Source: Blastomonas sp. SL216 (GTDB lineage Bacteria > Pseudomonadota > Alphaproteobacteria > Sphingomonadales > Sphingomonadaceae). Taken from it: a DNA stretch of 64,000 nt. The position numbers were made by a program, and so were the translations under genes. Below, one piece after another: positions 50,061 through 58,819 of the stretch; position 1 is the first letter of the stretch, and every line of letters starts with the position of its first letter. Below the pieces are notes generated by a model. The model had not been told where the DNA came from and made no database searches. It worked only from the letters and a program-made list of their open reading frames with translations. The stretch lies in contig CP113055.1 of NCBI GenBank assembly GCA_026625625.1, forward strand, positions 2,835,001 through 2,899,000. Reading direction: 5' to 3'.

Positions 50061-50109
50061 GCCGTTCTCGCGCCAGGGCAGGGAACGGCATGGGCACAGC
50101 CTGAAGCGC

Positions 50110-51090
50110 TCAGGGCAGCAGCAATGTCGACCCGCTGGTGGCGCGGCCTTCCAGATCGCGATGCGCCTGCTCGGCCTGTTCCAGCGGATAGGTCTGGCCG
50201 ATCGTCACCTTGACCTTGCCCGATCGGATCATCTGCCACAGACGCGCTGCGCCAGCTTCACGCTCGGCCGGGTCGGCATAATAATCGAACAGCGTCGGCC
50301 GGGTATTGTAGAGCGAACCCTTGGTGGCGAGGATGCCCAGGCTGATGCCCGTTACCGGCGCGCTGGCATTGCCGTACGACACGATCAGCCCGCGCCGTCC
50401 GGTGCTGTCGAGCGAGGCCTCCCAGGTATCGAGCCCGACGCCATCATAGACCACGCGCACGCCGGCCCCGCCGGTCAGCTCGCGCACGCGCTTGGCGGTA
50501 TCCTCGCGGGTGTAGAAGACGATATGATCGGCCCCCGCTTCGCGCGCGAGCGCGGCCTTTTCCTCGCTGCTCACCGTACCGATCACGGTTGCGCCCACGG
50601 CCTTGAGCCATTGCACCAGCAACAGGCCGACGCCGCCTGCGGCTGCATGGACCAGCACCGCCTGGCCCGGTTCGACCCGCGCGCAGCGTTCGACCAGGAA
50701 TTCGGTGGTGCAGCCCTTGAGCAGCGCCGCAGCGGCCACCTCGTCCGAAATATCCTCGGGCAGCCTGAACAGGCTCGAGGCGGCGACATTGCGGAGATCG
50801 GCATAGGCGCCGCGCGCAGGGCCAAAGGTCGCGACCCGGTCGCCGACGTTCAGCCCCTCGACGCCCTCGCCAACCGCCTCGATCACGCCGGCTGCTTCCA
50901 GCCCCAGCCCGCCCGGCAGATCGACCGGATAGATGCCGCGCCGATGATAGGTATCGATATAGTTGAGGCCGACCGCAGTCTGGCGCAGCGTCACCTCGCT
51001 TGCGCCGGGCGTCGGCACGTCAACGCTGTGCCACTGGATCACCTCGGGACCGCCGGTTTGTGTGAAGATCGCCTGGCGTGCCTGCATCAT
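50110..51090 (-). CDS. qor: NADPH:quinone oxidoreductase (zeta-crystallin-like MDR)
   Basis: This 326-residue medium-chain dehydrogenase without zinc ligands has the quinone-reductase pattern VGLNYIDTYHRRGIYPVDLPGGLGLEAAG and the NADPH motif VHAAAGGVGLLLVQWLK. It reduces quinones or activated alkenes. Its start overlaps by four bases the stop of the exported protein gene upstream (ATGA), so both are controlled from the operator at 51893. Confidence 0.92.
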   Translation of the reverse strand: MMQARQAIFTQTGGPEVIQWHSVDVPTPGASEVTLRQTAVGLNYIDTYHRRGIYPVDLPGGLGLEAAGVIEAVGEGVEGLNVGDRVATFGPARGAYADLRNVAASSLFRLPEDISDEVAAAALLKGCTTEFLVERCARVEPGQAVLVHAAAGGVGLLLVQWLKAVGATVIGTVSSEEKAALAREAGADHIVFYTREDTAKRVRELTGGAGVRVVYDGVGLDTWEASLDSTGRRGLIVSYGNASAPVTGISLGILATKGSLYNTRPTLFDYYADPAEREAGAARLWQMIRSGKVKVTIGQTYPLEQAEQAHRDLEGRATSGSTLLLP

Positions 51091-51854
51091 TCTGCTCCAT
51101 TCAAAGTAAAACTGGCCAAAGTACAGCTGGCCTGCATCCAGCGTTGATTGATTCCCACCCGCACCGCACCGGGATCGGCCCAGCCATAAGCCACCGCGCG
51201 GTCCAAGTCATCGGGGGTGAAGACATAGAGGACGATCGACGGTCGGTTGCGCGTCGGCGGCGGCCAGACCACATTGCGGATACGGATGATCGCTTCAGGC
51301 GCGCCGCTATCGCCGCCGCCGAGCCGCAGCCGCCCGCCCTGGTCGTGCGTCTTCATGTCTGCCTGAAACAGCCAGTCCTCGCTGCCATCGGGTTTGGGGG
51401 CGCTGCGCCTCACGCTCATCCAGCAGGTGACGGGTCTTGCCCGCCTAAGGCTGGTTTGCTGGCCATCAGCCAGGCGCAGGGTGAGGCCCTGCGCGTCGAG
51501 CCGCACCGGCAGCGGACGGCCTGAACAGCCAGTGGCGGCGGGCAGGAAGCTGGTAGAGCCATCGGCGTCTTTCCGCGCGGTCAGCATGCAGGGGCCGATC
51601 GTCCAGCCGGTGGGGGTTGGTACGATGGTTTCGCTGGTCAGCACCGTGCCGAACCGGTCGATCCGCTGCCAGACGAGTGCATCGCCCCTGGCTTCGATCC
51701 GCACACCGGTCCAGGGCGGCGGTGTGCGTCCGGCCTCGCCATCGAAATAGACCTGCTCTTCATTGGTAAAGGTTCCGGTCGCATCCAGGACAACCGGCTG
51801 CGCCAGCGCAGGCGCAGCCATCAGGACGAGCGGAAGAGACGCGAGCAGGATCAT
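51087..51854 (-). CDS. Exported protein of unknown function
   Basis: This 255-residue protein has a clear signal peptide (ILLASLPLVLMAAPALA|QP). The mature part is beta-rich, with pairs of Cys (GPCMLTARKD, ATGCSGRP, TCWMS, ASCTLAS) that could form disulphides in the periplasm. No family is recognised. Operator 6 lies 39 bases upstream of its start, between this gene and the divergent exported protein at 51964. Pairing with a cytoplasmic quinone reductase is unusual. Confidence 0.68.
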   Translation of the reverse strand: MILLASLPLVLMAAPALAQPVVLDATGTFTNEEQVYFDGEAGRTPPPWTGVRIEARGDALVWQRIDRFGTVLTSETIVPTPTGWTIGPCMLTARKDADGSTSFLPAATGCSGRPLPVRLDAQGLTLRLADGQQTSLRRARPVTCWMSVRRSAPKPDGSEDWLFQADMKTHDQGGRLRLGGGDSGAPEAIIRIRNVVWPPPTRNRPSIVLYVFTPDDLDRAVAYGWADPGAVRVGINQRWMQASCTLASFTLNGAE

Positions 51855-51892
51855 GGCCGCATTACGCCCGAGCCCGCACCGGGCGTCAACCT

Positions 51893-51908
51893 ATTTGTCC
51901 GGACAAAT
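51893..51908. promoter_or_regulatory. Operator 6: ATTTGTCCGGACAAAT
   Basis: A 16-bp perfect palindrome, identical to operator 5, between two divergent genes for exported proteins (starts 51854 and 51964). It is the most distant copy, about 42.8 kb from operator 1, and marks the right edge of the regulon next to the EPS genes. Confidence 0.8.
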
Positions 51909-51963
51909 TGCGTTCTCATCCATTGATGCTAGTCTGGTGCCGTACAGTGGAGGAGGGATCAGC

Positions 51964-52740
51964 ATGATACGGTTTCTGGCAATGGCGCTGCTCGCCTGGT
52001 GCAGCTGGACCAGCCCCGCGCGCGCCGAATCGGACGGCAGCGCACGCGCGATCCTTGAACAGGCGGTCGTGGCGGCTGGCGGCGAGGCGTGGCTCAACCC
52101 TTCAACCCTCTATCTGGCCGGGAACGCGGTCTTCTATGCCCCTGACAGCGCGGAGCCGCGCAGCACGGCCGACGATTACCGCATGTGGCGCGCGATGAAC
52201 CAGGATCGCACCACCGCACACGGTGCCGATGGCAAGGTGCGGATCACCGCAAAATCAAAGGGCAAGCTGCTGTTCGAGGTCGGCTATGACGGCGCCACGA
52301 CCTGGACCGAAAAGGGCGTGATGCCCCAGGACCAGGCCGATGCCTATTGGGCGAGCAATTTCGGCTTCGGCATCATTCGCGAGGCGCTGGGCACGGGCTT
52401 CCGGCTGGAACGCGCGCCCGACCGCGACATCGGCGGTCACAAGGTCGCGCTGATCCGCGTGATCTCGCCCGATGGTGGCACGACATTGTTCGGGATCGAC
52501 CAGGTGAGCCATTATATCCGGTACATGGGCTTCGTCACCCCGCGCGGCTTTCACGAGCGCCATTATGACGATTTCGTCCGCCTGCCGTCCGGCTGGGTGC
52601 AGGCGCGCGAGGTCAGCCTGTTCTACAACGGCGTGAAGGCCAACACCGTCTATTGGCGCGAGGTGAAGGTAGGCGAGCCGATCGATCCGGCGCTGTTCGC
52701 GCCACCTGCGGCATTGCCCGAAACACTGCCCCGGCCCTAG
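51964..52740 (+). CDS. Exported LolA-like outer-membrane-associated protein
   Basis: This 258-residue protein has a signal peptide ending PARA|ES and then a beta-rich body (ILEQAVVAAGGEAWLNPSTLYLAGNAVFY...) resembling LolA/LppX-fold proteins that bind hydrophobic ligands in the periplasm. The start at 51964 is fixed by GGAGGAGGG upstream. It is a single gene, regulated through operator 6, and convergent with the TPR gene. A carrier for the substrate between the outer membrane and inner-membrane carriers is a reasonable hypothesis. Confidence 0.72.
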   Translation: MIRFLAMALLAWCSWTSPARAESDGSARAILEQAVVAAGGEAWLNPSTLYLAGNAVFYAPDSAEPRSTADDYRMWRAMNQDRTTAHGADGKVRITAKSKGKLLFEVGYDGATTWTEKGVMPQDQADAYWASNFGFGIIREALGTGFRLERAPDRDIGGHKVALIRVISPDGGTTLFGIDQVSHYIRYMGFVTPRGFHERHYDDFVRLPSGWVQAREVSLFYNGVKANTVYWREVKVGEPIDPALFAPPAALPETLPRP

Positions 52741-52758
52741 CCGCGAAGCCCGTCGCGG
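52741..52758. terminator. Short hairpin CCGCGA-AGCCCG-TCGCGG after the LolA-like gene
   Basis: A six-base perfect stem with a six-base loop begins directly after the stop codon and lies in the 36-base gap between convergent genes. No T-run follows, so a function as terminator is uncertain. Confidence 0.35.
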
Positions 52759-52776
52759 CGGGCGAGGATCGTCACC

Positions 52777-54036
52777 CTAGCGCGACGTGCGCGTGCCAGG
52801 TGCAGCCGTGGGCACGGCGCGCGCGGGTTCGAGCGTGATCCAGTCGATCGCAAATTCATGCGGGCTGCCATAGGTCGCAGGCGAACCTTCGACCTCGAGC
52901 CAGTAATGGCTGCAACCCGTCTCTGCTGCCACGAACACCGTGTTGAGCTTGGACGATGAGGTTTGCGCGCGCTTGATCGGCGGGGCGTCGCCCCGCTCGG
53001 CACAGCGCAGCTGGATCCACGGCGCCGCGCGCCATTCAGCACCGCGTGCGCTAGCCTGGGCCTGCAGGCGATAGCTCTGCCCGGGGGTCAGCTTGACCAG
53101 CTGCCGTGCGGCAACACCGCCCAGCGTATCGGCAACCTCGACCATCAGCGTGTTGTCGGACTTGTTGATATAGCCGGAATAGCCGCCGCGCGAGATCAGC
53201 TCCCAATCGAAGGGCAGCAGCTTGGCTTCGGCAGCAAAGGTCGCATTGCGCAGGATATTGCGCGACTTGCCTCGCTTGCCCGTGCCATTGGCGGCATCGA
53301 GACGGCGGACCAGCCGCTCGGCAGGATCAAACGCACCGTCCTGGGCAAGGCGCGTCAGCAGCAGCTGGTCGCGCGCTTCCTGGCCATTTTCACGAATATT
53401 GGCCAGCCGCCCGCGCAGCTCCGCCAGATTGATCAGGCCTGGCCGGAATTCGAGCGCGGTGACCCAGAAGGTATCGGACCAGGGCGGGCCAGCGCGCAGC
53501 ATGCCATCGAGCAGCGGCACGCTCTCCTTGTAGCGCAGCGTCTGCACCAGCGTCCCCATGAACGCATCGCGCGTCGCCGGCTGAGTCCGCATCGCGATGT
53601 CATACTGCTTGAGCACGCCATCGAGATTGTTCTGCTTGCCATAGTCACGAATGAGATAGCTGTGGGTCAGCGGATCGCGGTTGGTCAGCTGGGCGGCGAA
53701 GCGGATCAGCCGGGTCGCCTCGGTGGAGCGTCCGCGGCTGGCCTCGACATAGGCGAGATTGCGCAGCGCAGCCGCATTGGTCGGCTCCAGCTGCAGCGCC
53801 TCGCGCGACAGCGCTTCGATCTGCCGGGCCGGGCCGGGCTTGATCTTGCCGGTGACCGGATCGAGATTCTTGCGCAGCTTCAGCTCTGCAGCCCGGCCGA
53901 TGCTGTAGCCATTGGCGACCGGAAAGCTGGCTGTCGAGGGGTTCGGAGTACGGCGGCTGATATTGCCATAGGCCGCCACTGCCGACACGAGCGCCAGCGA
54001 CACGGCGGTTGCCCAAATCACGGTCGATCTGATCAT
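52777..54036 (-). CDS. Exported TPR-repeat protein of the EPS locus
   Basis: This 419-residue protein has an N-terminal membrane anchor or signal (IWATAVSLALVSAVAAYG). About residues 65-230 form helical repeats of TPR type (EALSREALQLEPTNAAALRNLAYVEASRGRSTEATRLIRFAAQL), and the C-terminal part is a beta-rich, perhaps carbohydrate-binding, domain ending near WITLEP. It is downstream of wzc in the same direction, so a role in EPS assembly or export, for example as a periplasmic scaffold, is likely. Confidence 0.75.
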   Translation of the reverse strand: MIRSTVIWATAVSLALVSAVAAYGNISRRTPNPSTASFPVANGYSIGRAAELKLRKNLDPVTGKIKPGPARQIEALSREALQLEPTNAAALRNLAYVEASRGRSTEATRLIRFAAQLTNRDPLTHSYLIRDYGKQNNLDGVLKQYDIAMRTQPATRDAFMGTLVQTLRYKESVPLLDGMLRAGPPWSDTFWVTALEFRPGLINLAELRGRLANIRENGQEARDQLLLTRLAQDGAFDPAERLVRRLDAANGTGKRGKSRNILRNATFAAEAKLLPFDWELISRGGYSGYINKSDNTLMVEVADTLGGVAARQLVKLTPGQSYRLQAQASARGAEWRAAPWIQLRCAERGDAPPIKRAQTSSSKLNTVFVAAETGCSHYWLEVEGSPATYGSPHEFAIDWITLEPARAVPTAAPGTRTSR

Positions 54037-54101
54037 CTGGTTTCCCGAATGTGGCGTGGCCGCACCAGAGCTTTCACGAAGCGCCCGGTGCGGTGCCAGA
54101 A

Positions 54102-56288
54102 TTACTGATCGGCAGCCTTACCGGTGGCACCATAGCCATAGCCATAGCCATAGCCGTAACCATAGCCATAGGCGTCGTTGCGATGATCCAGCTTGGTCAC
54201 CAGCACGCCCAGGACGTTGCCGTCACCCTCGCGGATGCGCTGCAATGCTCCGGAGATCGCGCGGATCTTGGCACGGTTGGCCTCGATCGTGAAGATCACG
54301 CCTTCCACGCTCGATGCAATCAGCGGAACGTCGGCCAGGCCGAGCACCGGCGGCGCGTCGATCACGACATGGTCGTAGTCGGCGGTCAGCCGTTCGATCA
54401 GCAGCTTGAGGCGATCGGACGACAGCAGCTGCGCGGCGTTGGGCGGCATGCGACCGGCAAAGATATGGTTGAACGGCAGGCCTTCGGTCTGGCCGACAAT
54501 GCCGGCGATATCGTCGTCGCCGCTCAGGAAGTCGCTCAACCCCTTTTCGTTGCCGCGCACGTTGACGATCTTGTGCAGCGACGGGTTGCGCATGTCGGCA
54601 TCGATCATCACCACCTTGCGTCCGGTCTCGCTGAGCAGCTTGGCCACGGCAAAGGCCGAGCTCGACTTGCCCTCGTTCGGGATGGTGCTGGTGAGCAGGA
54701 ATGATCGCGGCACGCCATGCGAGGTCAGGAAGCGCATGTTGGTGTTCAGCGCCAGATAGGCCTCGTACAGCGCCGAACTGCGGACGCTGAGCTGCTCGAT
54801 CACGTCATCGGCATCGGTATTGGGGATCGAGCCCAGCAGCGGCAGCCCGAAGAGCTGCTTGACCGCACTCGGATCGCGCAGGGCCTGATCGAGGCTTTCC
54901 TTGGCGAACAGCACACCACCCGAGATGGCGATACCCGCGACCAGCGACAGCAGCAGGTTGACCAGAAGGTTGGGGCTGGACGGACCGGCGGGCTGCTGGG
55001 CGGCGTCGATGACCGAAACGTTGCTCTTGCGCACGTCGGCGACCCCGATTTCCTTGTAACGCTGCAACAGGGCATTGTACAATTCGCGGTTGGTATCAGC
55101 TTCGCGCCTCAGGATGCCATATTGGATCGAGTCACCGCGTTCCGAAATGAGCTCGGCCTTGAGCGCCTCGACCCGGGTGCGCAGCGCATCTTCGCGCTGC
55201 TTGGCGATGCGGAAATCGGCCTGAAGGTCAGAACCCGACCGGCCCAGCTCGTCGCGAATCGCCACTTCAAGCGAGTTGATTTCAGAGCGCATCGCCTGGA
55301 GACGCGGATAGCCCGGCTCGAACTGGTTGAGCAGCTTGGCATATTCCGCCTGCAGCAGCGAGCGACGCTCGCGCAGGCTGGCAACAGCGGCACGCGACGC
55401 ACCGGCGGATTCGGACACGCCGCCATTGCGCAAGCGCGATTCGGCGGAAATCCGGGCCGCGATGGCCTGGTTCAGTTCCTTGTTCAGCTCTTCAAGGTCG
55501 GCAGCAGCAATGGTACGCTCGCTGGTCGTCGTGCCATTTTCGTCGTTGGTCGACGACAGGGTCACGATCCGCTTGTTCGACGCATAGCTGACCAGGTTGC
55601 GCTCCGACAGCTCAAGCCGGGCACGCAGCTGATTGAGCCGCTCTTCGAGGAACACCCGGGCATCGGCCGAAGACGAATAGCGCCGCGCCAGTTCCGATTC
55701 GATGAACTGGGCCACCCAGCCATTGGCGATCTTGCGCGACAGGCTGGGATCGGGGCTGGTGAAGCGGACATCGACCAGGCTCGAGCCACGGATCGGCGCG
55801 ACGTTGATATTGTCGAGAAGAATGGCAACTGCCGTATCTTCCATCTGCTTGCGCGTGCGGGCCTGATCGGCGCCGCCGTCGTTCAGCTTGTAGGCCTCGG
55901 CGAACTGGCCATCGTCATAGAGGCGCAGTGCACGGACAACGCGCTCGGCCAGCGAGCGGGCCTCGAGCAGCGCGTATTGCGTCTGGTAATATTCCAGGTT
56001 CTGCAGGAACTCGTCGTCGCGAACGCCGTCGACCTTGGTCACATTGTCGGACGGGCGGCTGATCTCGACCCGCGTCGTCGCGGTGTAGAGCGGCGTCGCG
56101 AGCAGCGTCGCTGCCAGACCGAACGCCAGAGCAGCCCCCACGATGAGCGCGATCAGACCCCAGTTATGGCGAACGATCCGCCAATATTCGAGCAGGACAG
56201 GGGATTTGGCCGGGCCGGTGCCGTAAACACCGCGATCGGTGCCCTGTTCTTCCGCAGGCAGAACTGCAGCGCTTGGTTGATCGGTCAT
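54102..56288 (-). CDS. Wzc-type polysaccharide co-polymerase with tyrosine-autokinase domain
   Basis: This 728-residue protein has an N-terminal Wzz domain between two membrane helices (LIALIVGAALAFGLAAT and LLLSLVAGIAISGGVLF), a long coiled-coil part, and a C-terminal BY-kinase with Walker A TSTIPNEGKSS (near 523), Walker A' VVMIDADMRNPS and Walker B HVVIDAPP. The tail is seven Tyr-Gly units followed by ATGKAADQ, a regular version of the tyrosine cluster that is autophosphorylated. ATG at 56288 is chosen over TTG at 56303. It controls chain length and export together with the Wza homologue 11 bases upstream. The phosphatase at 304-774 is its likely partner. Confidence 0.93.
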   Translation of the reverse strand: MTDQPSAAVLPAEEQGTDRGVYGTGPAKSPVLLEYWRIVRHNWGLIALIVGAALAFGLAATLLATPLYTATTRVEISRPSDNVTKVDGVRDDEFLQNLEYYQTQYALLEARSLAERVVRALRLYDDGQFAEAYKLNDGGADQARTRKQMEDTAVAILLDNINVAPIRGSSLVDVRFTSPDPSLSRKIANGWVAQFIESELARRYSSSADARVFLEERLNQLRARLELSERNLVSYASNKRIVTLSSTNDENGTTTSERTIAAADLEELNKELNQAIAARISAESRLRNGGVSESAGASRAAVASLRERRSLLQAEYAKLLNQFEPGYPRLQAMRSEINSLEVAIRDELGRSGSDLQADFRIAKQREDALRTRVEALKAELISERGDSIQYGILRREADTNRELYNALLQRYKEIGVADVRKSNVSVIDAAQQPAGPSSPNLLVNLLLSLVAGIAISGGVLFAKESLDQALRDPSAVKQLFGLPLLGSIPNTDADDVIEQLSVRSSALYEAYLALNTNMRFLTSHGVPRSFLLTSTIPNEGKSSSAFAVAKLLSETGRKVVMIDADMRNPSLHKIVNVRGNEKGLSDFLSGDDDIAGIVGQTEGLPFNHIFAGRMPPNAAQLLSSDRLKLLIERLTADYDHVVIDAPPVLGLADVPLIASSVEGVIFTIEANRAKIRAISGALQRIREGDGNVLGVLVTKLDHRNDAYGYGYGYGYGYGYGATGKAADQ
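54129..54170. repeat. Hexanucleotide repeat encoding the (Tyr-Gly)7 tail of Wzc
   Basis: Seven copies of a six-base unit, mostly CCATAG on the plus strand with two variants, encode seven Tyr-Gly pairs at the C-terminus of the kinase. Because the unit is six bases, slippage would change the number of tyrosines without shifting the frame. Confidence 0.85.
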
Positions 56289-56299
56289 GTGTGTCAACT

Positions 56300-57025
56300 T
56301 CAATTCTGGGCCAGGATGATCAGCGGTGCCGTAAGGAGCGGGGTAGCCTGGAGGATGCTGTTGAACAGGCGCCGGGCCTGCGAATCGCCGACAACCACGA
56401 CATCATTGCCGTAGATCTGAGGATCGGCATAATTGCCCCGGCGGATGGCCCGGAGGTTGTAGAGACCGGCATAGCGCTTGCCGTCGACCGTGCGGAACAC
56501 GACGACATCGTCGAGCTTGGCGAACTCGCTATTGCCCCCGGCAACCGCCACCGCCTGCATCAGCGTCATGTTGCCGATGACCGGAAAGCGGCCCGGCTGC
56601 TTGACCTGCCCATCGACCGTCACCAGCGAGCTCACGGACTCGGTGAGGTTGACGGTCACTTGCGGGTTGCGGACAAAATTGCCGGCAAGCCGCGTTTCGA
56701 TCTGCCGGGCAAGATCGCTCGGCTGCAGGCCGGCAGCCTGGACCTCGCCGATCAGCGGATAGGAAAAGCGCCCGCCTGCGTCCGTCTGGACATCAAGCGA
56801 CAGCTCTTCCACGCCGAAAACCCGAACCGAAAGCTTGTCGAGCGGACCGATGACATAGGGCCGCGATGGAACGCTCAGGCTGGCGGTGTCCGGCTGCGGC
56901 AGCTCGGTCGACGGGACGACCTGAACCGCGCTGTCCAGACTGGCCAGCGGTGCCGAGGCGCAACCGCCAAGCATCAGGAAAAGCGCTCCGATCAAAGGAG
57001 CAATGTGAGAATATCGGCGAACCAT
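56300..57025 (-). CDS. Wza/GumB-type outer-membrane polysaccharide export lipoprotein
   Basis: This 241-residue protein starts with a lipoprotein signal (LIGALFLMLGGC, lipid-bearing C22). It continues with a polysaccharide-export domain (YVIGPLDKLSVRVFGVEELSLDVQTDAGGRFSYPLIGEV) and one SLBB-like part (VTVDGQVKQPGRFPVIGNMTLMQAVAVAGG). It is shorter than E. coli Wza (about 380) and close to GumB size. It forms the outer-membrane channel for EPS. The 126-base gap upstream to the polymerase gene may hold the promoter for this operon. Confidence 0.92.
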   Translation of the reverse strand: MVRRYSHIAPLIGALFLMLGGCASAPLASLDSAVQVVPSTELPQPDTASLSVPSRPYVIGPLDKLSVRVFGVEELSLDVQTDAGGRFSYPLIGEVQAAGLQPSDLARQIETRLAGNFVRNPQVTVNLTESVSSLVTVDGQVKQPGRFPVIGNMTLMQAVAVAGGNSEFAKLDDVVVFRTVDGKRYAGLYNLRAIRRGNYADPQIYGNDVVVVGDSQARRLFNSILQATPLLTAPLIILAQN

Positions 57026-57151
57026 TGTCAGCTTTCAAACAAACTTTGCGGTAGAAAATCCAGTCAATGCATCGACAGGCTCGTACCCTCGCCTCATCCG
57101 GCCAACGTCTTAAAGACGATGGTCCGGGGGAGCAAGGCATTTCCCCTGACG

Positions 57152-58669
57152 TTATGCTGCACTTGCGGCGCTGGACCGGCTGGTCTCGGGCAATGCCAGA
57201 ATGCCCGCCATCACCGCCGCCAAAGCCATGATGATCGGCACCCGGGCCGGGTAGTCGAACACGCTGGCCAAAGCCAGCAAAACGAAGAATCCCGCAGCCA
57301 GCAGCCGCATGCCATTTTCATGGCTGCCGCTTTTGGCCGCACGCAGCACGGCAACCGAGCGGAGCGCGACCCAGCCGATTCCCGCCGCCAGCAGCAGAGC
57401 GCCGGGCACGCCGCCTTCGATCAGCACCTGCAGCCAGTCATTATGCGCATTGTTGAGATAGCTGGGTCCGATCAGCTCGACCGTCTCGAACTGGCGATAC
57501 ACGTTCTCGAACGCACCGAAGCCAGCGCCAAACGGGAAGAAGGACCAGAGCATTCCCAGAAGCTGAGGCAGCACATCACCGCGCAGCTCGACCTGGCTTT
57601 CCGATTCCATGATGCGCTTGAAGCCCTCCGAGCGCGACATGAAGATGCTGACCGCCGTCGCCAGAACCGCGCCGACGACAGGCACCAGCCACAGATAGCG
57701 GTTGGCCCCGATCTTCTTCGCCGGTGCCGAGCGCGACACCGCAACCTTGCCGGCCACACGCATCATATAGGCGATGATGACGACCGACACGCCGTTGAGC
57801 AAAAGGCCGGCACGCGAACCGGTCAGCGCGATCAGCAACGTCACCATGGCGATGCACCCGGTCAGCATCATCAGCCGCACCGGCGGCAGCGAGCCGCGCT
57901 GGCGCTCGCCATTGAACAGCAGGATGGCGGCGCTGACCAGCCCGGCAAAGGCCAGCAGAAACGCCTGATGGTTGCGATTGGCAAACACCCCGACCAGCGA
58001 CGTGCCGTTGGTGATGCGATAGAAATAGAGCGGCCCACCGGCAGAGCCGAGCAGCTGCGCGACGCCGAGCACCGCCGAGAAGACGCACAGGCCTGCGATC
58101 AGCCACAGGCTGCGCTGGCGCGCACGAAAATCAAGCAGCCCGAACAGCAGCAGCGCCGCCATGGGCACGGACAGGGACATCAGCGCGTTGAGCGTCTTGG
58201 CGGGCGAAAGGCTCATCGGGTGCCAGGCATCGCCCAGCCCTGCTGCCAGAAGCGCCTGCGCATGCAGCTCGCGCCCCGGAAGGCTGGTCCAGACGCCGGG
58301 CGGCAACGGGATCAGTTGCAACGTCAGCACGGCGGCAATGGCGATCAGCAGCCAGGCAGGCACGGCGATCGCGCGCCACTGGTCGGCGGTGATGCGGGTC
58401 GCGGCATAGGCGCCCAGCAGCAGGGCCACCGGCCGCAGGACGATCAGCGACTGGATGTCATCGCGCGAACCGCCACCGGTCAGGAAGACAAGCACCAGAA
58501 GGGCCGCGAAACACCCGAAGGCAGCGGACATGCCGCTGCGCTGGATCGGGGCCAGCGACAGCCAACTGGATTTCTTGCGCTTGGGGCTGCTCCTCTTCAG
58601 GAGGCGGCCCGAGGGAGGATTGCTGAACTTTTTCAACGACTGCGACACGGGTCGCGAGGGTTGCTCCAT
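57152..58669 (-). CDS. Wzy-type polymerase / O-antigen-ligase-family membrane protein
   Basis: This protein of about 505 residues has roughly 11-12 membrane segments and the O-antigen ligase pattern: a large periplasmic loop and AGFGAFENVYRQFE, followed by LNNAHNDWLQVLIEGGVPGALLLA, where the NAHND stretch is the conserved core. The basic N-terminus (LLKRSSPKRKKSSW) is cytoplasmic. ATG at 58669 is used; GTG at 58681 is an alternative. It polymerises or ligates repeat units delivered by the flippase. Confidence 0.85.
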   Translation of the reverse strand: MEQPSRPVSQSLKKFSNPPSGRLLKRSSPKRKKSSWLSLAPIQRSGMSAAFGCFAALLVLVFLTGGGSRDDIQSLIVLRPVALLLGAYAATRITADQWRAIAVPAWLLIAIAAVLTLQLIPLPPGVWTSLPGRELHAQALLAAGLGDAWHPMSLSPAKTLNALMSLSVPMAALLLFGLLDFRARQRSLWLIAGLCVFSAVLGVAQLLGSAGGPLYFYRITNGTSLVGVFANRNHQAFLLAFAGLVSAAILLFNGERQRGSLPPVRLMMLTGCIAMVTLLIALTGSRAGLLLNGVSVVIIAYMMRVAGKVAVSRSAPAKKIGANRYLWLVPVVGAVLATAVSIFMSRSEGFKRIMESESQVELRGDVLPQLLGMLWSFFPFGAGFGAFENVYRQFETVELIGPSYLNNAHNDWLQVLIEGGVPGALLLAAGIGWVALRSVAVLRAAKSGSHENGMRLLAAGFFVLLALASVFDYPARVPIIMALAAVMAGILALPETSRSSAASAA

Positions 58670-58819
58670 AAGAAAATCCACACTCTGATCGGGCCGCGGA
58701 CCATTGGCCCCCTGGGGCCAGACCTGGCTGTCGATGTCAAGAAGACCCAGAGGTCGTCCGTTTCGAGGGCGTTAGCACCGGCCCTTGGGGCTGGCAATGT
58801 CCTGAAAGCCGCGCTTGCG

